A stretch of 64,000 nt of DNA. It comes from Paenibacillus arenilitoris. GTDB lineage: Bacteria > Bacillota > Bacilli > Paenibacillales > Paenibacillaceae. Under the pieces are notes generated by a model. That model was not told where the DNA came from, made no database searches, and saw only the letters and a list, made by a program, of their open reading frames with translations. The stretch lies in contig NZ_JACXIY010000014.1 of assembly GCF_014705655.1 (NCBI RefSeq), forward strand, positions 230,042 to 294,041, written 5' to 3'. This document shows, piece after piece, positions 24,186 through 32,182 of this stretch (position 1 is its first letter; each line of letters starts with the position of its first letter). The position numbers and the translations under genes are program-made.

Positions 24186-26027
24186 TCAGGCCCGGCCATT
24201 CTCCCCGGCCGCGCTTAGGCGCGCCCGCAGCCCGCGAATTTCCTCCATAAGCATCCGCTGCTCCTCCGGATCGTCCGGCTGCGCGCTGCCCATCAATTGC
24301 GCCAGGCGCAGGCCAAGCCTCTCCCTCTCGTTCAAGCCAAGCTGCTCTTCGGCCGTAAGCGTCCGGCTGCGGTCGCGCGACATATATTCGTCGTAAGTGC
24401 CGGGATATTGGACGAGCCCGCCCTTGCCGTCCATCACGACGAGCCGGTTCGCCGTCTGCCTGATCAAATACCGGTCATGCGTCACAAGCAGCACCGCGCC
24501 CGGATAATGCCGAAGCGCCTCCTCCACCTTCTCCCGCGTGCCGATATCCAAGTAGTTCGTCGGTTCGTCTAGGACAAGCAGATTGGCTTTGCCGAAAAAC
24601 AGCTTCAGAAAAGCTACCCTGCTCTTCTCTCCCATGCTCAAATCGCCGATCCGCTTGAACGCGTCCTCCCTCGTGAACAGGAAGCAGCCCAGAATCGTCC
24701 GCGCATGCGACTGCGTCATCCCCGGCAGGACGAGAAGGCTGTCCAGTATGGTCGTATCGTCGTCCAGCTTGCCGAGCTCCTGCTCGAAGTAACCGATGCG
24801 CGTCTGAGGATGGATGCTCACGGCGCCTTCCCGCGGATTCAAGATGCCTGTCGCCAGCTTCAGCAGCGTCGACTTGCCCGCCCCGTTCGGCCCGAGCACC
24901 GCAATCCTATCGCCTCGGTCGATCGTAAGGCCGAAGCGTTCGAACAACGGCTTCCGTCCGTCGTACGCGAAGCCGACGTTCTCCATCCGGAGCAGCGTCG
25001 ACGCCGCGAAGCCTTCCGTCTCCAGCTCCATGCGCAGCTGCGCTTCTTCGCGGGGCTTCTGCACCTTGCTGCCGTCCAGCCGCGCCAGCGCGGATTCCTT
25101 CGCATGCAGGCGCGAGACGTTCTTCTTCGATTTCGAACGGAGAAAATCGTTCTGTCCCGCCGCCTTGTGCGCCTGCTGGAACCACTCCGCGTACATTCGT
25201 ATACTCTCGAGCAGCTTCTCGCGCTCCTGCTCCTGCTTCTTGTACAGCGCCTCCTGCGTGCGCAGCTCGATTTCCTTCTGGGCTTTGTACGCGGAATATC
25301 CGCCCGGATATCGCCTGCAGCCGTCCGCTTCCAGCTCCAGAACCGCCTTCGCGGTCCGGTCCATGAACGTCCGATCATGCGACACATAGATGACCGTGCC
25401 CGGGTAATTTCGCACCCAATGCTCCAGCCATTCGAGCGCATCCGCGTCCAAATGATTCGTCGGCTCGTCGAGCAGAATGAGCTTCGGCTCCCTAACCGTC
25501 AGCGCCGCCAGCTGCGCCTTCGTCTTCTGGCCGCCGCTCAGCTCGGCGAACGGCGCTTCCCAGAGCGCCGCTTCGAAGCCGAGCTCCCTTAAGGAGCGCT
25601 CGACCAGCGCTTCCCAGCCGTAGCCGTCAAGCTGCGCGTATCGCTCGTACAAGTCGCTATACCGGCCAAGCAGCTCGGCGCTTTCCGGTTCTTCCTTAAG
25701 CCGCTGCGTCAAATCGGCAATCGAGCGCTTCAAGGCGTACAGTTCCGGGGAGCCGGCCTGCACGAATTGTTCCAGCGTCAAGTCCGAGCCCGTCTGCGCC
25801 TGCTGGTCGAGCCAGCCCCAGTCGGCGAGCGGCAGCAAGCGCCGGACGTCCCCGGCGTCGAAAGCCAGCCTTCCGGTCAGCCCTCGCAGCAGCGTCGATT
25901 TGCCTGCGCCGTTGCGCCCGAAGAGCGCGAGCCGTTCGCCTTCCTTCACCTCGAACGTTACGCCTTCGAACAGCTTCGCGCCGTCCCATTCTTTCGTCGC
26001 GTTCCTCACTTTAATAAGCGTCGTCAT
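24186..26027 (-). CDS. ABC-F ATPase, probable antibiotic-resistance ribosome protection type
   Basis: 613 residues with two ABC ATPase domains in one chain and no membrane segment. Domain 1: Walker A GRNGAGKST near 39, signature LSGGQKTKAQLAAL, Walker B LILLDEPTNHLDA. A long charged linker (residues about 235-345) corresponds to the P-site tRNA interaction motif. Domain 2: GPNGAGKST, LSMGEKSRVAFLKL, LLVLDEPTNYLDI. ABC-F proteins act on ribosomes; the resistance subgroup dislodges antibiotics. The ATG is chosen over upstream in-frame starts because those would lie within the leader terminator. The long leader with terminator and two-codon upstream frame strongly favours the antibiotic-inducible class. 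Confidence 0.88.
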   Translation of the reverse strand: MTTLIKVRNATKEWDGAKLFEGVTFEVKEGERLALFGRNGAGKSTLLRGLTGRLAFDAGDVRRLLPLADWGWLDQQAQTGSDLTLEQFVQAGSPELYALKRSIADLTQRLKEEPESAELLGRYSDLYERYAQLDGYGWEALVERSLRELGFEAALWEAPFAELSGGQKTKAQLAALTVREPKLILLDEPTNHLDADALEWLEHWVRNYPGTVIYVSHDRTFMDRTAKAVLELEADGCRRYPGGYSAYKAQKEIELRTQEALYKKQEQEREKLLESIRMYAEWFQQAHKAAGQNDFLRSKSKKNVSRLHAKESALARLDGSKVQKPREEAQLRMELETEGFAASTLLRMENVGFAYDGRKPLFERFGLTIDRGDRIAVLGPNGAGKSTLLKLATGILNPREGAVSIHPQTRIGYFEQELGKLDDDTTILDSLLVLPGMTQSHARTILGCFLFTREDAFKRIGDLSMGEKSRVAFLKLFFGKANLLVLDEPTNYLDIGTREKVEEALRHYPGAVLLVTHDRYLIRQTANRLVVMDGKGGLVQYPGTYDEYMSRDRSRTLTAEEQLGLNERERLGLRLAQLMGSAQPDDPEEQRMLMEEIRGLRARLSAAGENGRA

Positions 26028-26052
26028 GCTTCCATTCCCCATTTCCGTTATC

Positions 26053-26085
26053 AAAAAATAAAAACCGCGGCCAGCGGCTCGCGGT
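26053..26085 (-). terminator. Leader attenuator terminator of the ABC-F gene
   Basis: Minus-strand ACCGCG-AGCCGCTGGC-CGCGGT hairpin followed by TTTTATTTTTT, 25 bp before the ABC-F start. A premature terminator here implies regulated read-through. Confidence 0.88.
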
Positions 26086-26102
26086 CGATTGCGTATGGGG
26101 AA

Positions 26103-26188
26103 ATTCGGCTGCGCGAAAAGGAGGCGATGCCCCGCTCCGCTTCGCAAGTCGCGAGCAGGCGAGCATCTCGTCGCGCTCGCAGCCGAAT
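26103..26188 (-). promoter_or_regulatory. Large leader stem-loop upstream of the ABC-F attenuator
   Basis: Perfect 11-bp arms (ATTCGGCTGCG at 26103-26113 and complement at 26178-26188) enclosing a GC-rich, further structured loop. It lies directly upstream of the terminator and could compete with, or set the timing of, its formation. Confidence 0.6.
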
Positions 26189-26295
26189 GCTGATTCCTGA
26201 AGCCCCCAAATAGACGCACGTATCCCCGACCGGTTCTCCAACATTTGCGAGAACGCCGCTTGCGCATAGACAAGTCGATAGCAGGAAACGCGTGC

Positions 26296-26304
26296 TTACT
26301 TCAT
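26296..26304 (-). other. Two-codon upstream open reading frame (Met-Lys-stop) in ABC-F leader
   Basis: Minus-strand ATGAAGTAA preceded by GGAGGG at a 10-nt spacing, about 37 nt after the predicted transcription start. Minimal upstream frames with a strong ribosome binding site are a recurrent sensor in leaders of antibiotic-inducible ABC-F genes: a drug-stalled ribosome alters folding of the downstream hairpins. Translation is not proven. Confidence 0.55.
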
Positions 26305-26347
26305 CGTTAAGGGGCCCTCCGTCAGTCATCAGAATGGATATGCGTCT

Positions 26348-26377
26348 ATTATACGAGAGAGGCGAAATCATTTTCAA
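26348..26377 (-). promoter_or_regulatory. Sigma-A promoter of the ABC-F leader
   Basis: Minus-strand TTGAAA, 18-bp spacer, perfect TATAAT. It would produce a leader of about 310 nt ahead of the ABC-F start. Confidence 0.75.
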
Positions 26378-26477
26378 GAAGAAATCGTTTCGGGCGGTAC
26401 CAAAAAAAGTTAGTACTTGGCGCCGGAAGCGTCAACCCCGATCATTATTCGTAACAACATTCATCGGAGGTGCGCTC

Positions 26478-28340
26478 ATGAACGCGGTTTATATTACGAG
26501 CATCGGAAAGTTTCTTCCCGGGCCGCCCGTCGGCAATGAGGAAATCGAGGACTATATCGGCCGGATCGACGGCAAAGGCTCGAAGTCGATGCGGCGGGTG
26601 CTCGATCAGAACCGTATCCGTTACCGCCATTATGCCATAGACAAGGAACAAAGAAGCTTGCATTCCAATGCGGAAATGGCTGCGCTCGCCATTCGCGACG
26701 CGCTGGATCGGAGCGAGGAGGATCTGGCCGAAAGCATCGGCTTCCTGGCTGCCGGCACGACGCAGGGCGACCTGCTCGTGCCCGGCTTCGCCAGCATGGT
26801 GCACGCGGAGACGGGGCTGCCGGTCATGGAGGTCGCGACGCATCACGGCGTATGCGCCAGCGGCATGCAGGCGCTCATGAACGCCTACCTGCATATCCGC
26901 TCCGGCGAGCAGCGGACGGCCGTCTCCTGCGCCAGCGAATTTCCGAGCCGCGCGTTCAAGCATACCCGCTTCGAGGCGCAGGCAGCGCTTGCCGGCCGTT
27001 CGGTCTCGTTCGATACCGACTTCCTGCGGTTCATGCTGTCCGACGGCGCCGGCGCGGCCGTCCTGCAGCATAAGCCGGCCGCAGGAGGCCTGTCGCTTCG
27101 TATCGAGTGGATCGATATCAAGTCGTACGCCAACCACTACGACGTCTGCATGTATGCCGGCGCGAACAAGGAGAACGGGGAGTGCGGCAGCTGGCTCGAT
27201 TACGCGTCCGTTCAGGAAGCGGCGGATGACGGAGCGGTCAATTTGAAGCAGGACATTCGGCTCGTGAACGAAATGCCGAAGGTCGGCGTGAAGCGCTTTT
27301 TCGAGCTGGTCGAGGAAGGGAAGGTCGATCCGTCGCGGATCGATTGGATGGCATGCCACTATTCGTCGCATTTTTTCCGCGAGGAAATTTTCCGGCTGCT
27401 GCGGCTTGGCGGCCTGTCGATTCCGGAGGAGAAGTGGTTCACGAACCTGTATACGAAGGGCAATACCGGCGCGGCTTCGATCTATATCATGCTTGAAGAG
27501 CTGCTGAACGAAGGACGGCTGAAGCCGGGCGAGCAGGTGCTGTGCATGGTGCCCGAGAGCGGCCGGTTCCAAACCGCCTACATGCTGCTTACCGTTGTCG
27601 GCGGCGTGGAGGGCGCCGCCTCCGCATTCGAAGAGCGGCAGCCCGAGGCGCCTCGCCTGGCCTACGACGCGGGCGACGACGTGCAGGCGCAGCTGGTCAG
27701 GCAGCTCGTCTCGGTATGGATCGATTTCGAGCAGAAGCTGGCCCGGGTGCCCGTCATTGACAAGCTGTACCGCGGCCGGTTCACCTTGGACGACTATAAG
27801 CTGCTGATGATGAACATCCGACAGCAGGTGATCGACGGCTCGCAGTGGATCGCGCGCGCCGCGTCGCATATCGCGATCGAGCATATCGATCTCCGTTCGG
27901 CGTTCATCGCCCATGCCCGCGACGAGCATCGCGACTTTCAAATTTTGGAGCGCAACTACGTCGCCGTCGGAGGCGCGCTCGCGGACATCAGGTCCGGCGG
28001 CAAAAACATCGGAAGCGAGGCGTTGTCCGCCTACCTGTTCCAGCGGGCGAGCCGCGACAACCCGTTCGATCTGATCGGCGCGATGTGGATCATCGAAGGG
28101 CTTGGCTGCCGGATGGCGAGATACTGGGGCGAGATGATCCGCGACCAGCTTGCCCTAAGCGACGAGCAGGTGTCGTTCCTGCTGTACCACAGCGAGTCGG
28201 ACGAGAAGCATTTTGAACGGCTGGAGGCGGTCGTGCGGCATCCGCTGCTGACGGCGGACATCGCGGCCCGCGTCGCCAAGACGGCCAAGACGACCGCCAG
28301 GCTGTACCTGCTGCAGCTGGAGGAGCTGGGAAACGTATGA
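26478..28340 (+). CDS. Ketoacyl-ACP synthase III fused to a haem-oxygenase-like domain
   Basis: 620 residues. Residues 1-400 are a FabH/KAS III-type thiolase fold with the catalytic Cys126 in THHGVCASGMQAL, a His in WMACHYSSHFF (294 or 298) and Asn329 in YTKGNTGAAS, so the condensing triad is intact. Residues about 410-620 are all-helical and resemble the haem-oxygenase-like/TenA/PqqC fold, with histidine and acidic residues (HARDEHRDF, HSESDEKHFE) placed as possible di-iron ligands. The combination suggests decarboxylative acyl condensation followed by oxidation on one polypeptide. The ATG is 7 nt from GGAGG. It overlaps the next gene by 4 bp (ATGA). Catalytic roles are inferred from motifs; product unknown. 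Confidence 0.82.
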   Translation: MNAVYITSIGKFLPGPPVGNEEIEDYIGRIDGKGSKSMRRVLDQNRIRYRHYAIDKEQRSLHSNAEMAALAIRDALDRSEEDLAESIGFLAAGTTQGDLLVPGFASMVHAETGLPVMEVATHHGVCASGMQALMNAYLHIRSGEQRTAVSCASEFPSRAFKHTRFEAQAALAGRSVSFDTDFLRFMLSDGAGAAVLQHKPAAGGLSLRIEWIDIKSYANHYDVCMYAGANKENGECGSWLDYASVQEAADDGAVNLKQDIRLVNEMPKVGVKRFFELVEEGKVDPSRIDWMACHYSSHFFREEIFRLLRLGGLSIPEEKWFTNLYTKGNTGAASIYIMLEELLNEGRLKPGEQVLCMVPESGRFQTAYMLLTVVGGVEGAASAFEERQPEAPRLAYDAGDDVQAQLVRQLVSVWIDFEQKLARVPVIDKLYRGRFTLDDYKLLMMNIRQQVIDGSQWIARAASHIAIEHIDLRSAFIAHARDEHRDFQILERNYVAVGGALADIRSGGKNIGSEALSAYLFQRASRDNPFDLIGAMWIIEGLGCRMARYWGEMIRDQLALSDEQVSFLLYHSESDEKHFERLEAVVRHPLLTADIAARVAKTAKTTARLYLLQLEELGNV

Positions 28341-29245
28341 GCGAAGCCGATTTCTTCAAAAACATGCCGCATGACAAAAACGATCCGAACCCGTTCCTCG
28401 CCGTGTTCATGGATCGGAGCATTCCGTTCAACGAGGACGCGAAAGCCGCCTATTTGAAAGATTGCTCCAGCAGGTCGCGGCAGTTCCTGCTTCCCGTGCT
28501 GAGGCCGGTCGCGCGGCTCATGATCGCGCTGCTGCAGCTGTATAAAATCGTCGTGCCGAGGGCTTTCACTTCTTCCAAGCTGCTGCACCGCGTACTCTAT
28601 CTGGGCATGAAGACGTTCGTCAGCCCAAGCGCGAATTATATGATCCTGCGGCATTTCTATCTCGGCTCGGAGGTGCTCGCCTTCATCCGCGACAACGTGC
28701 CGGGCGTGCAGATCGAGATGAATCCGCTGAAGCCGACGAGCCTTGCGCCGGTGAAGGACGATTTGTTCCTCATCCACGATTTGAACCTGTACAACTTCAT
28801 CATTAATTTGAATCGCGAGCTGCAGAGCAAAGGAATCGAGGTGACGAAGCAAGAGCGGCTGAACCTCGCGGCCGTCACTTCAGGCCCGATTCCGATTGAA
28901 CCGATGCCGAAGCGGTGGACGAACTTCATGGATTTGACGACGGCGATCGAATGCTTCACCCCCGTCTATCAGCTGTTCCTGACGGACAACGACTTCTGGC
29001 GGGCGACCAATTCGCTGCAGCTCGACGAGACGATCGGTATTCTCGCGTCGAAGATCATCGGCAGCAACGACCGCCTCGCGCTTATAAACAACAAGCATCC
29101 GATGGTGCCGCTCACGACGCTCCGCGCGGGCTTCAGGCTCGTGCTCCACGGCCTCGCGACCGAGCAGCTCCACGCCCTGCTCGTCGAGCTGAAGCAGAAG
29201 CAGGAAGCGCAGGACCAAGCGGTCGCAGCTTCGCCGGAAAGGTAG
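28337..29245 (+). CDS. Unrecognised 302-aa protein coupled to the ketosynthase fusion
   Basis: 302 residues that I cannot place in a named family with confidence. It begins MSEADFFKNMPHDKNDPNPF, has a hydrophobic helix near residues 50-70 (FLLPVLRPVARLMIALLQLY), a central HDLNLYNFIINLNRELQ, and a C-terminal conserved-looking region NKHPMVPLTTLRAGFRLVLHGL. No signal peptide or catalytic motif stands out. Its ATG overlaps the stop of the KAS III fusion gene, so the two are expressed together and probably work on the same substrate. A bidirectional terminator follows 40 bp later. Confidence 0.85.
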   Translation: MSEADFFKNMPHDKNDPNPFLAVFMDRSIPFNEDAKAAYLKDCSSRSRQFLLPVLRPVARLMIALLQLYKIVVPRAFTSSKLLHRVLYLGMKTFVSPSANYMILRHFYLGSEVLAFIRDNVPGVQIEMNPLKPTSLAPVKDDLFLIHDLNLYNFIINLNRELQSKGIEVTKQERLNLAAVTSGPIPIEPMPKRWTNFMDLTTAIECFTPVYQLFLTDNDFWRATNSLQLDETIGILASKIIGSNDRLALINNKHPMVPLTTLRAGFRLVLHGLATEQLHALLVELKQKQEAQDQAVAASPER

Positions 29246-29283
29246 CCCTGCATGGCGGCGATGAACGCGATGACCTTATGCAA

Positions 29284-29331
29284 AAAGAAGGTAGGCTCCT
29301 CCTGTCCGAGAGAGCATACCTTCTTTTGTTT
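29284..29331. terminator. Bidirectional terminator between convergent genes
   Basis: GAAGGTAGGCTC...GAGCATACCTTC hairpin flanked by TTTTGTTT on the plus strand and TTCTTTTTGC on the minus strand, serving the ketosynthase operon and the convergent TraB/GumN gene. Confidence 0.85.
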
Positions 29332-29359
29332 GCAATATACGATTTCGCCGTTCGTTCGG

Positions 29360-30601
29360 CTACTGCCGCGTCACCGTGAAGCCGGCTTGCTCGAGCTGCG
29401 GCACGATGCCGTGTTCCCCTAGCATATGAGCGGCCCCGACTACGACAAAGCGGACGTTCTTCTCCTCGCCGTTCAGAAATCCGGCAATTTTCTCGACCAT
29501 CGGCTTGTTGCGGTCCTCGAGCATCGCTTTATAAAGCTCCTCGCCCATCGCCGCCTCGTTCGTCAGGGCAAGCAGCTGAGCCTCGTCCCCGGTTGCCCAA
29601 GTTTCCGTCAGCTGTTCGAGCGAGGATTCCTCGGCATAATAGCCTTCGATGGAAGCCGTAAGCATCTGCTCCTGCAGCTCCGGAGAGAATTCATCGAACA
29701 TGCGCAGCTGAGCCTCGATCGATTCCAGCTCGACGACCGCCTGCCCGCTTTCCGTTGCCTGCTCAAGGAAATAAGCATCGATGCCGATCCCCGCGTCGTA
29801 GCCCGATTTAAGCGTCGTCAAGTAATCGATCGTCGAAGAAACGCTCCACGGCTTGAAGGCGTCCATCGCCGTCTCCTCCATGCCGTTCTCCTTGAGCAGC
29901 TGCACCAGCTTCTTGTATGTATCCTCGGCGATATGGTCCTTCAGCGTCGTGCCGTCCTTATACGCGCTCAAATCGACGACAAGCTGCCGATTCGCCTCGA
30001 CGTTGGCTTGCCTAATGTCCGCCTCGACGACAAGGATGTCGGAAGCTTCGTACGCCTCCATTATTTCCGGGCGAAGCGGATACATAGCCTCGCTGGCGAC
30101 ATGGATCGAGCCAAGCAGGTAGACCGTATTGCCGGAATTCTCCGCCTTCCAGAGGAAGCCGACCGACGGCTCGTCCTCTTCCAGCGTAACCGCACGGTTC
30201 TCGCCGTTCCAAGACACCTCGTAGCCCGCCGCTTCGCCGACGAAGCGCAGCGGTACGTAAGCGGTGCCCTTGACGAGACGGGGAACGACGACGAGCTGCC
30301 GCTCTTCCTCGTTGACGTGCGCAACCGGATCGTCCATCCTGAGCGTTACCGTCAAGCCTTCCTTCGTACCCGTCGCGGCCTGCGTCTGCTCGTCCCAGCT
30401 ATAAGCGAACGCCAGCTCTTCGAGCAGCGGCTCCGCCGGCACGAGCGTCGTGCCTTGCTCGATCAACGGCTGCAGCCCTTCTTCCAGCTCGAGCCTCTCG
30501 TCGCCGATCCATACCGTTACGGGCTTCGCCTCCGCTTGAACCCCCGTCGCAAATGAAAATAATAGAGCCAATGCTGCAAGCCATAATGCCATCTTTTTCA
30601 T
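29360..30601 (-). CDS. Exported TraB/GumN-family protein with copper-amine-oxidase N domain
   Basis: 413 residues. A cleavable signal peptide (MKKMALWLAALALLFSFATGVQAEA) is followed by a copper amine oxidase N-terminal-like domain (residues about 30-140, ending AYVPLRFVGEAAGYEVSWNGENRAV), a module common in Paenibacillus surface proteins. The rest is a TraB/GumN (TIKI-like) domain with GNTVYLLGSIHVAS near 160 and RFVVVGAAHMLGEHGIV near the end, where the GSxH and GxxHxxG motifs hold the putative metal ligands. TIKI-type members are metalloproteases. Probably acts at the cell surface. Substrate unknown. It shares a terminator with the converging ketosynthase operon. Confidence 0.92.
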   Translation of the reverse strand: MKKMALWLAALALLFSFATGVQAEAKPVTVWIGDERLELEEGLQPLIEQGTTLVPAEPLLEELAFAYSWDEQTQAATGTKEGLTVTLRMDDPVAHVNEEERQLVVVPRLVKGTAYVPLRFVGEAAGYEVSWNGENRAVTLEEDEPSVGFLWKAENSGNTVYLLGSIHVASEAMYPLRPEIMEAYEASDILVVEADIRQANVEANRQLVVDLSAYKDGTTLKDHIAEDTYKKLVQLLKENGMEETAMDAFKPWSVSSTIDYLTTLKSGYDAGIGIDAYFLEQATESGQAVVELESIEAQLRMFDEFSPELQEQMLTASIEGYYAEESSLEQLTETWATGDEAQLLALTNEAAMGEELYKAMLEDRNKPMVEKIAGFLNGEEKNVRFVVVGAAHMLGEHGIVPQLEQAGFTVTRQ

Positions 30602-30768
30602 TTAATTTCCGATCTCCTTCCGCATTAAAGCAATTATCGTTCACCTAACGATTTCGGCTCCCGCATCACCTCGTCTCTCCTTTTGGTATCCACATTTTAA
30701 CGATTTCTTCCACGCAATTTCCAGATCGGAAAATACGAATCCGGTTTGCGCTGATCCGCAACAGAAAG

Positions 30769-30803
30769 AACCGGCTCCTCCCATAGAGGCGCCGGCCTTC
30801 CAG
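30769..30803 (-). terminator. Probable terminator of the coat-like protein gene
   Basis: Minus-strand GCCGGCGCCTC...GAGGAGCCGG hairpin followed by TTCTTTCTGTT, about 55 bp past the stop at 30859. T-run is imperfect. Confidence 0.5.
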
Positions 30804-30858
30804 TTTCATGCGCGATGCGGTAGCGCCTGTCCTTCGACCGGCTAAGCCGCGCATTGGC

Positions 30859-31344
30859 CTAATAATACTTGTACATTTTTTTGGCGCGCTTTCTCTTGAC
30901 GTGCTTGCTCTTGACGTGCTTGCATTTGATGCAGTAACTTTTGACGGGAAAACAAACCTTTTTCCGTTTGCGGCTCGGCTTCTTCTCCACTTTCATGCCA
31001 ACGGAAACGGCCGTAATCGCCGACAAGCTGATATAGCTGACGACGCCGTCCACGCTAAGCGCGGCGCTTCCGCCGACAATGCCCAAATAGACGCCGGTTT
31101 TGGATACGCCGTTAAATTGGATGCGAACATTAGGCGTGCCGACTCCGATTTTGCTTAGAATGCCATGGCCATATTCGTTTTTCTTGCCGCCGTCTTCCTT
31201 GCCGCCGCCGCTATCGCCGCTTTTGAAGCCCCAATCCTTCCAGCCCTTGCTTTCCCATTCCCAATCCTTCCAGCCGTTGCTTTTATGCTTGGATCCGTGG
31301 AACCACTTGTGACCGCCGCTATTGCAATCTCCTCTGCCTGACAT
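30859..31344 (-). CDS. Probable spore coat/surface protein, Gly/Lys-rich
   Basis: 161 residues in three parts. An N-terminal Gly/Lys/Ser/Trp-rich segment contains a repeated GWKDW motif. The middle (about 70-115, NVRIQFNGVSKTGVYLGIVG to SYISLSAITAVSV) looks like the small beta-barrel of CotB/DUF2642-type coat proteins. The tail is very basic (KKPSRKRKKV and KHVKSKHVKRKRAKK) with CIKC. It starts after AAAGGAG. A sigma-K-like promoter lies upstream. Coat function is inferred from composition, the barrel-like core and the promoter; no enzyme motif is present. Confidence 0.7.
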   Translation of the reverse strand: MSGRGDCNSGGHKWFHGSKHKSNGWKDWEWESKGWKDWGFKSGDSGGGKEDGGKKNEYGHGILSKIGVGTPNVRIQFNGVSKTGVYLGIVGGSAALSVDGVVSYISLSAITAVSVGMKVEKKPSRKRKKVCFPVKSYCIKCKHVKSKHVKRKRAKKMYKYY

Positions 31345-31375
31345 ACCGATCTACTCCTTTCTTTCCGAGTTGCTA

Positions 31376-31404
31376 TATCATATGGAAATTCATAGAGTCG
31401 GTGT
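31376..31404 (-). promoter_or_regulatory. Possible sigma-K promoter of the coat-like gene
   Basis: Minus-strand CATATGATA matches the sigma-K -10 (CATAnnnTA) with an AC 16 bp upstream, 32 bp before the start codon. Late mother-cell expression would fit a coat protein. Confidence 0.4.
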
Positions 31405-31453
31405 GGATGTTTTGGTAGATTCGGAGGTGGTTTGTCTTATTTTTCGCTATGGC

Positions 31454-31494
31454 AAAAAAAGCCTAAAGGATGATTGCTCCTTAAAGCAGGCTTT
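31454..31494 (-). terminator. Intrinsic terminator of the MarR gene
   Basis: Minus-strand AAGCCTGCTTTAAGGA...TCCTTTAGGCTT hairpin followed by a run of Ts, about 50 bp past the MarR stop. Confidence 0.85.
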
Positions 31495-31542
31495 GCGCGC
31501 CTCAACTACGGCTCGGCACACATTACAAAGCAGCGTTGGCGT

Positions 31543-31986
31543 CTATTCCTGAATTTTTTTGAGCAGCTCGAGCAGCCGCTTCTTCTCCTCCCGGCTTAAG
31601 GCGCCGAATCGGGATGCCTGGAATTGCTCCTGCACCGGAACGACGTCGGCGTACAACTCCTTGCCTCTTTCCGTTAACGAAACGTATTTATGCTTCCAGG
31701 TCTGTTCCCGCTTCACGAGGCCGAGCTCCTCCAGCTTGCCGAGCAGCTGCGTTATATTGCCTTTGGTGACAAAAAGCTTCTCCGCCAGCTGCTGCTGCGT
31801 CAGCCGGTCATGGGCGCCGACCTGAGCCAGCACATCGAATTGCGCCGCGGTCAAGCCCCACTGCTTCAAATGACGATGGGACTCCTTCAGGCTCCGGCCG
31901 TACGCACGGGACAGTCGAAACCAGATCAGGAGCCCCAGCCGCTCGTCGCGCTTCGATAAGCCGGAATCGAAACGATGCTCGGTCAC
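31543..31986 (-). CDS. MarR-family transcriptional regulator
   Basis: About 147 residues with a winged helix: LTAAQFDVLAQVGAHDRLTQQQLAEKLFVTKGNITQLLGKLEELGLVKREQTWKHKYVSLTERGKEL is the canonical MarR core. The GTG at 31986 is chosen because it has GGAG at 7-nt spacing; an ATG at 32016 is in frame but lies just after the predicted -10 and has no ribosome binding site. A perfect palindrome covers the predicted -10 of its own promoter, indicating autorepression. The divergent neighbour is an M15 peptidase. Ligand unknown. Confidence 0.9.
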   Translation of the reverse strand: MTEHRFDSGLSKRDERLGLLIWFRLSRAYGRSLKESHRHLKQWGLTAAQFDVLAQVGAHDRLTQQQLAEKLFVTKGNITQLLGKLEELGLVKREQTWKHKYVSLTERGKELYADVVPVQEQFQASRFGALSREEKKRLLELLKKIQE

Positions 31987-32014
31987 GTAACCACTCCAAT
32001 CATGTATATTTGTC

Positions 32015-32046
32015 ATCAGTTTAGTTATAAACTGATATAAAGTCAA
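32015..32046 (-). promoter_or_regulatory. MarR promoter with overlapping palindromic operator
   Basis: Minus-strand TTGACT (32041-32046), 17-bp spacer, TAAACT (32018-32023). The -10 is covered by a perfect inverted repeat with 9-bp arms ATCAGTTTA and TAAACTGAT separated by 4 bp (32015-32036), the expected form of a MarR dimer site. Confidence 0.75.
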
Positions 32047-32182
32047 CTCGGTCCGTTTTTAATCCCCTACCTCGGACTAGCGCAACGGCCGCCGCCGTAT
32101 GATAAGATAAGCGGATACTGAACGGATCTGCGCACGCTACCGCACGCACTTTTTGTTTTACAACGGATGAAGGAGAAATGAC

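Noticed and set aside
26445..27941. 498-codon minus-strand frame opposite the ketosynthase fusion
   Set aside because: Antisense to a gene with intact catalytic residues; no family resemblance and no start signals.
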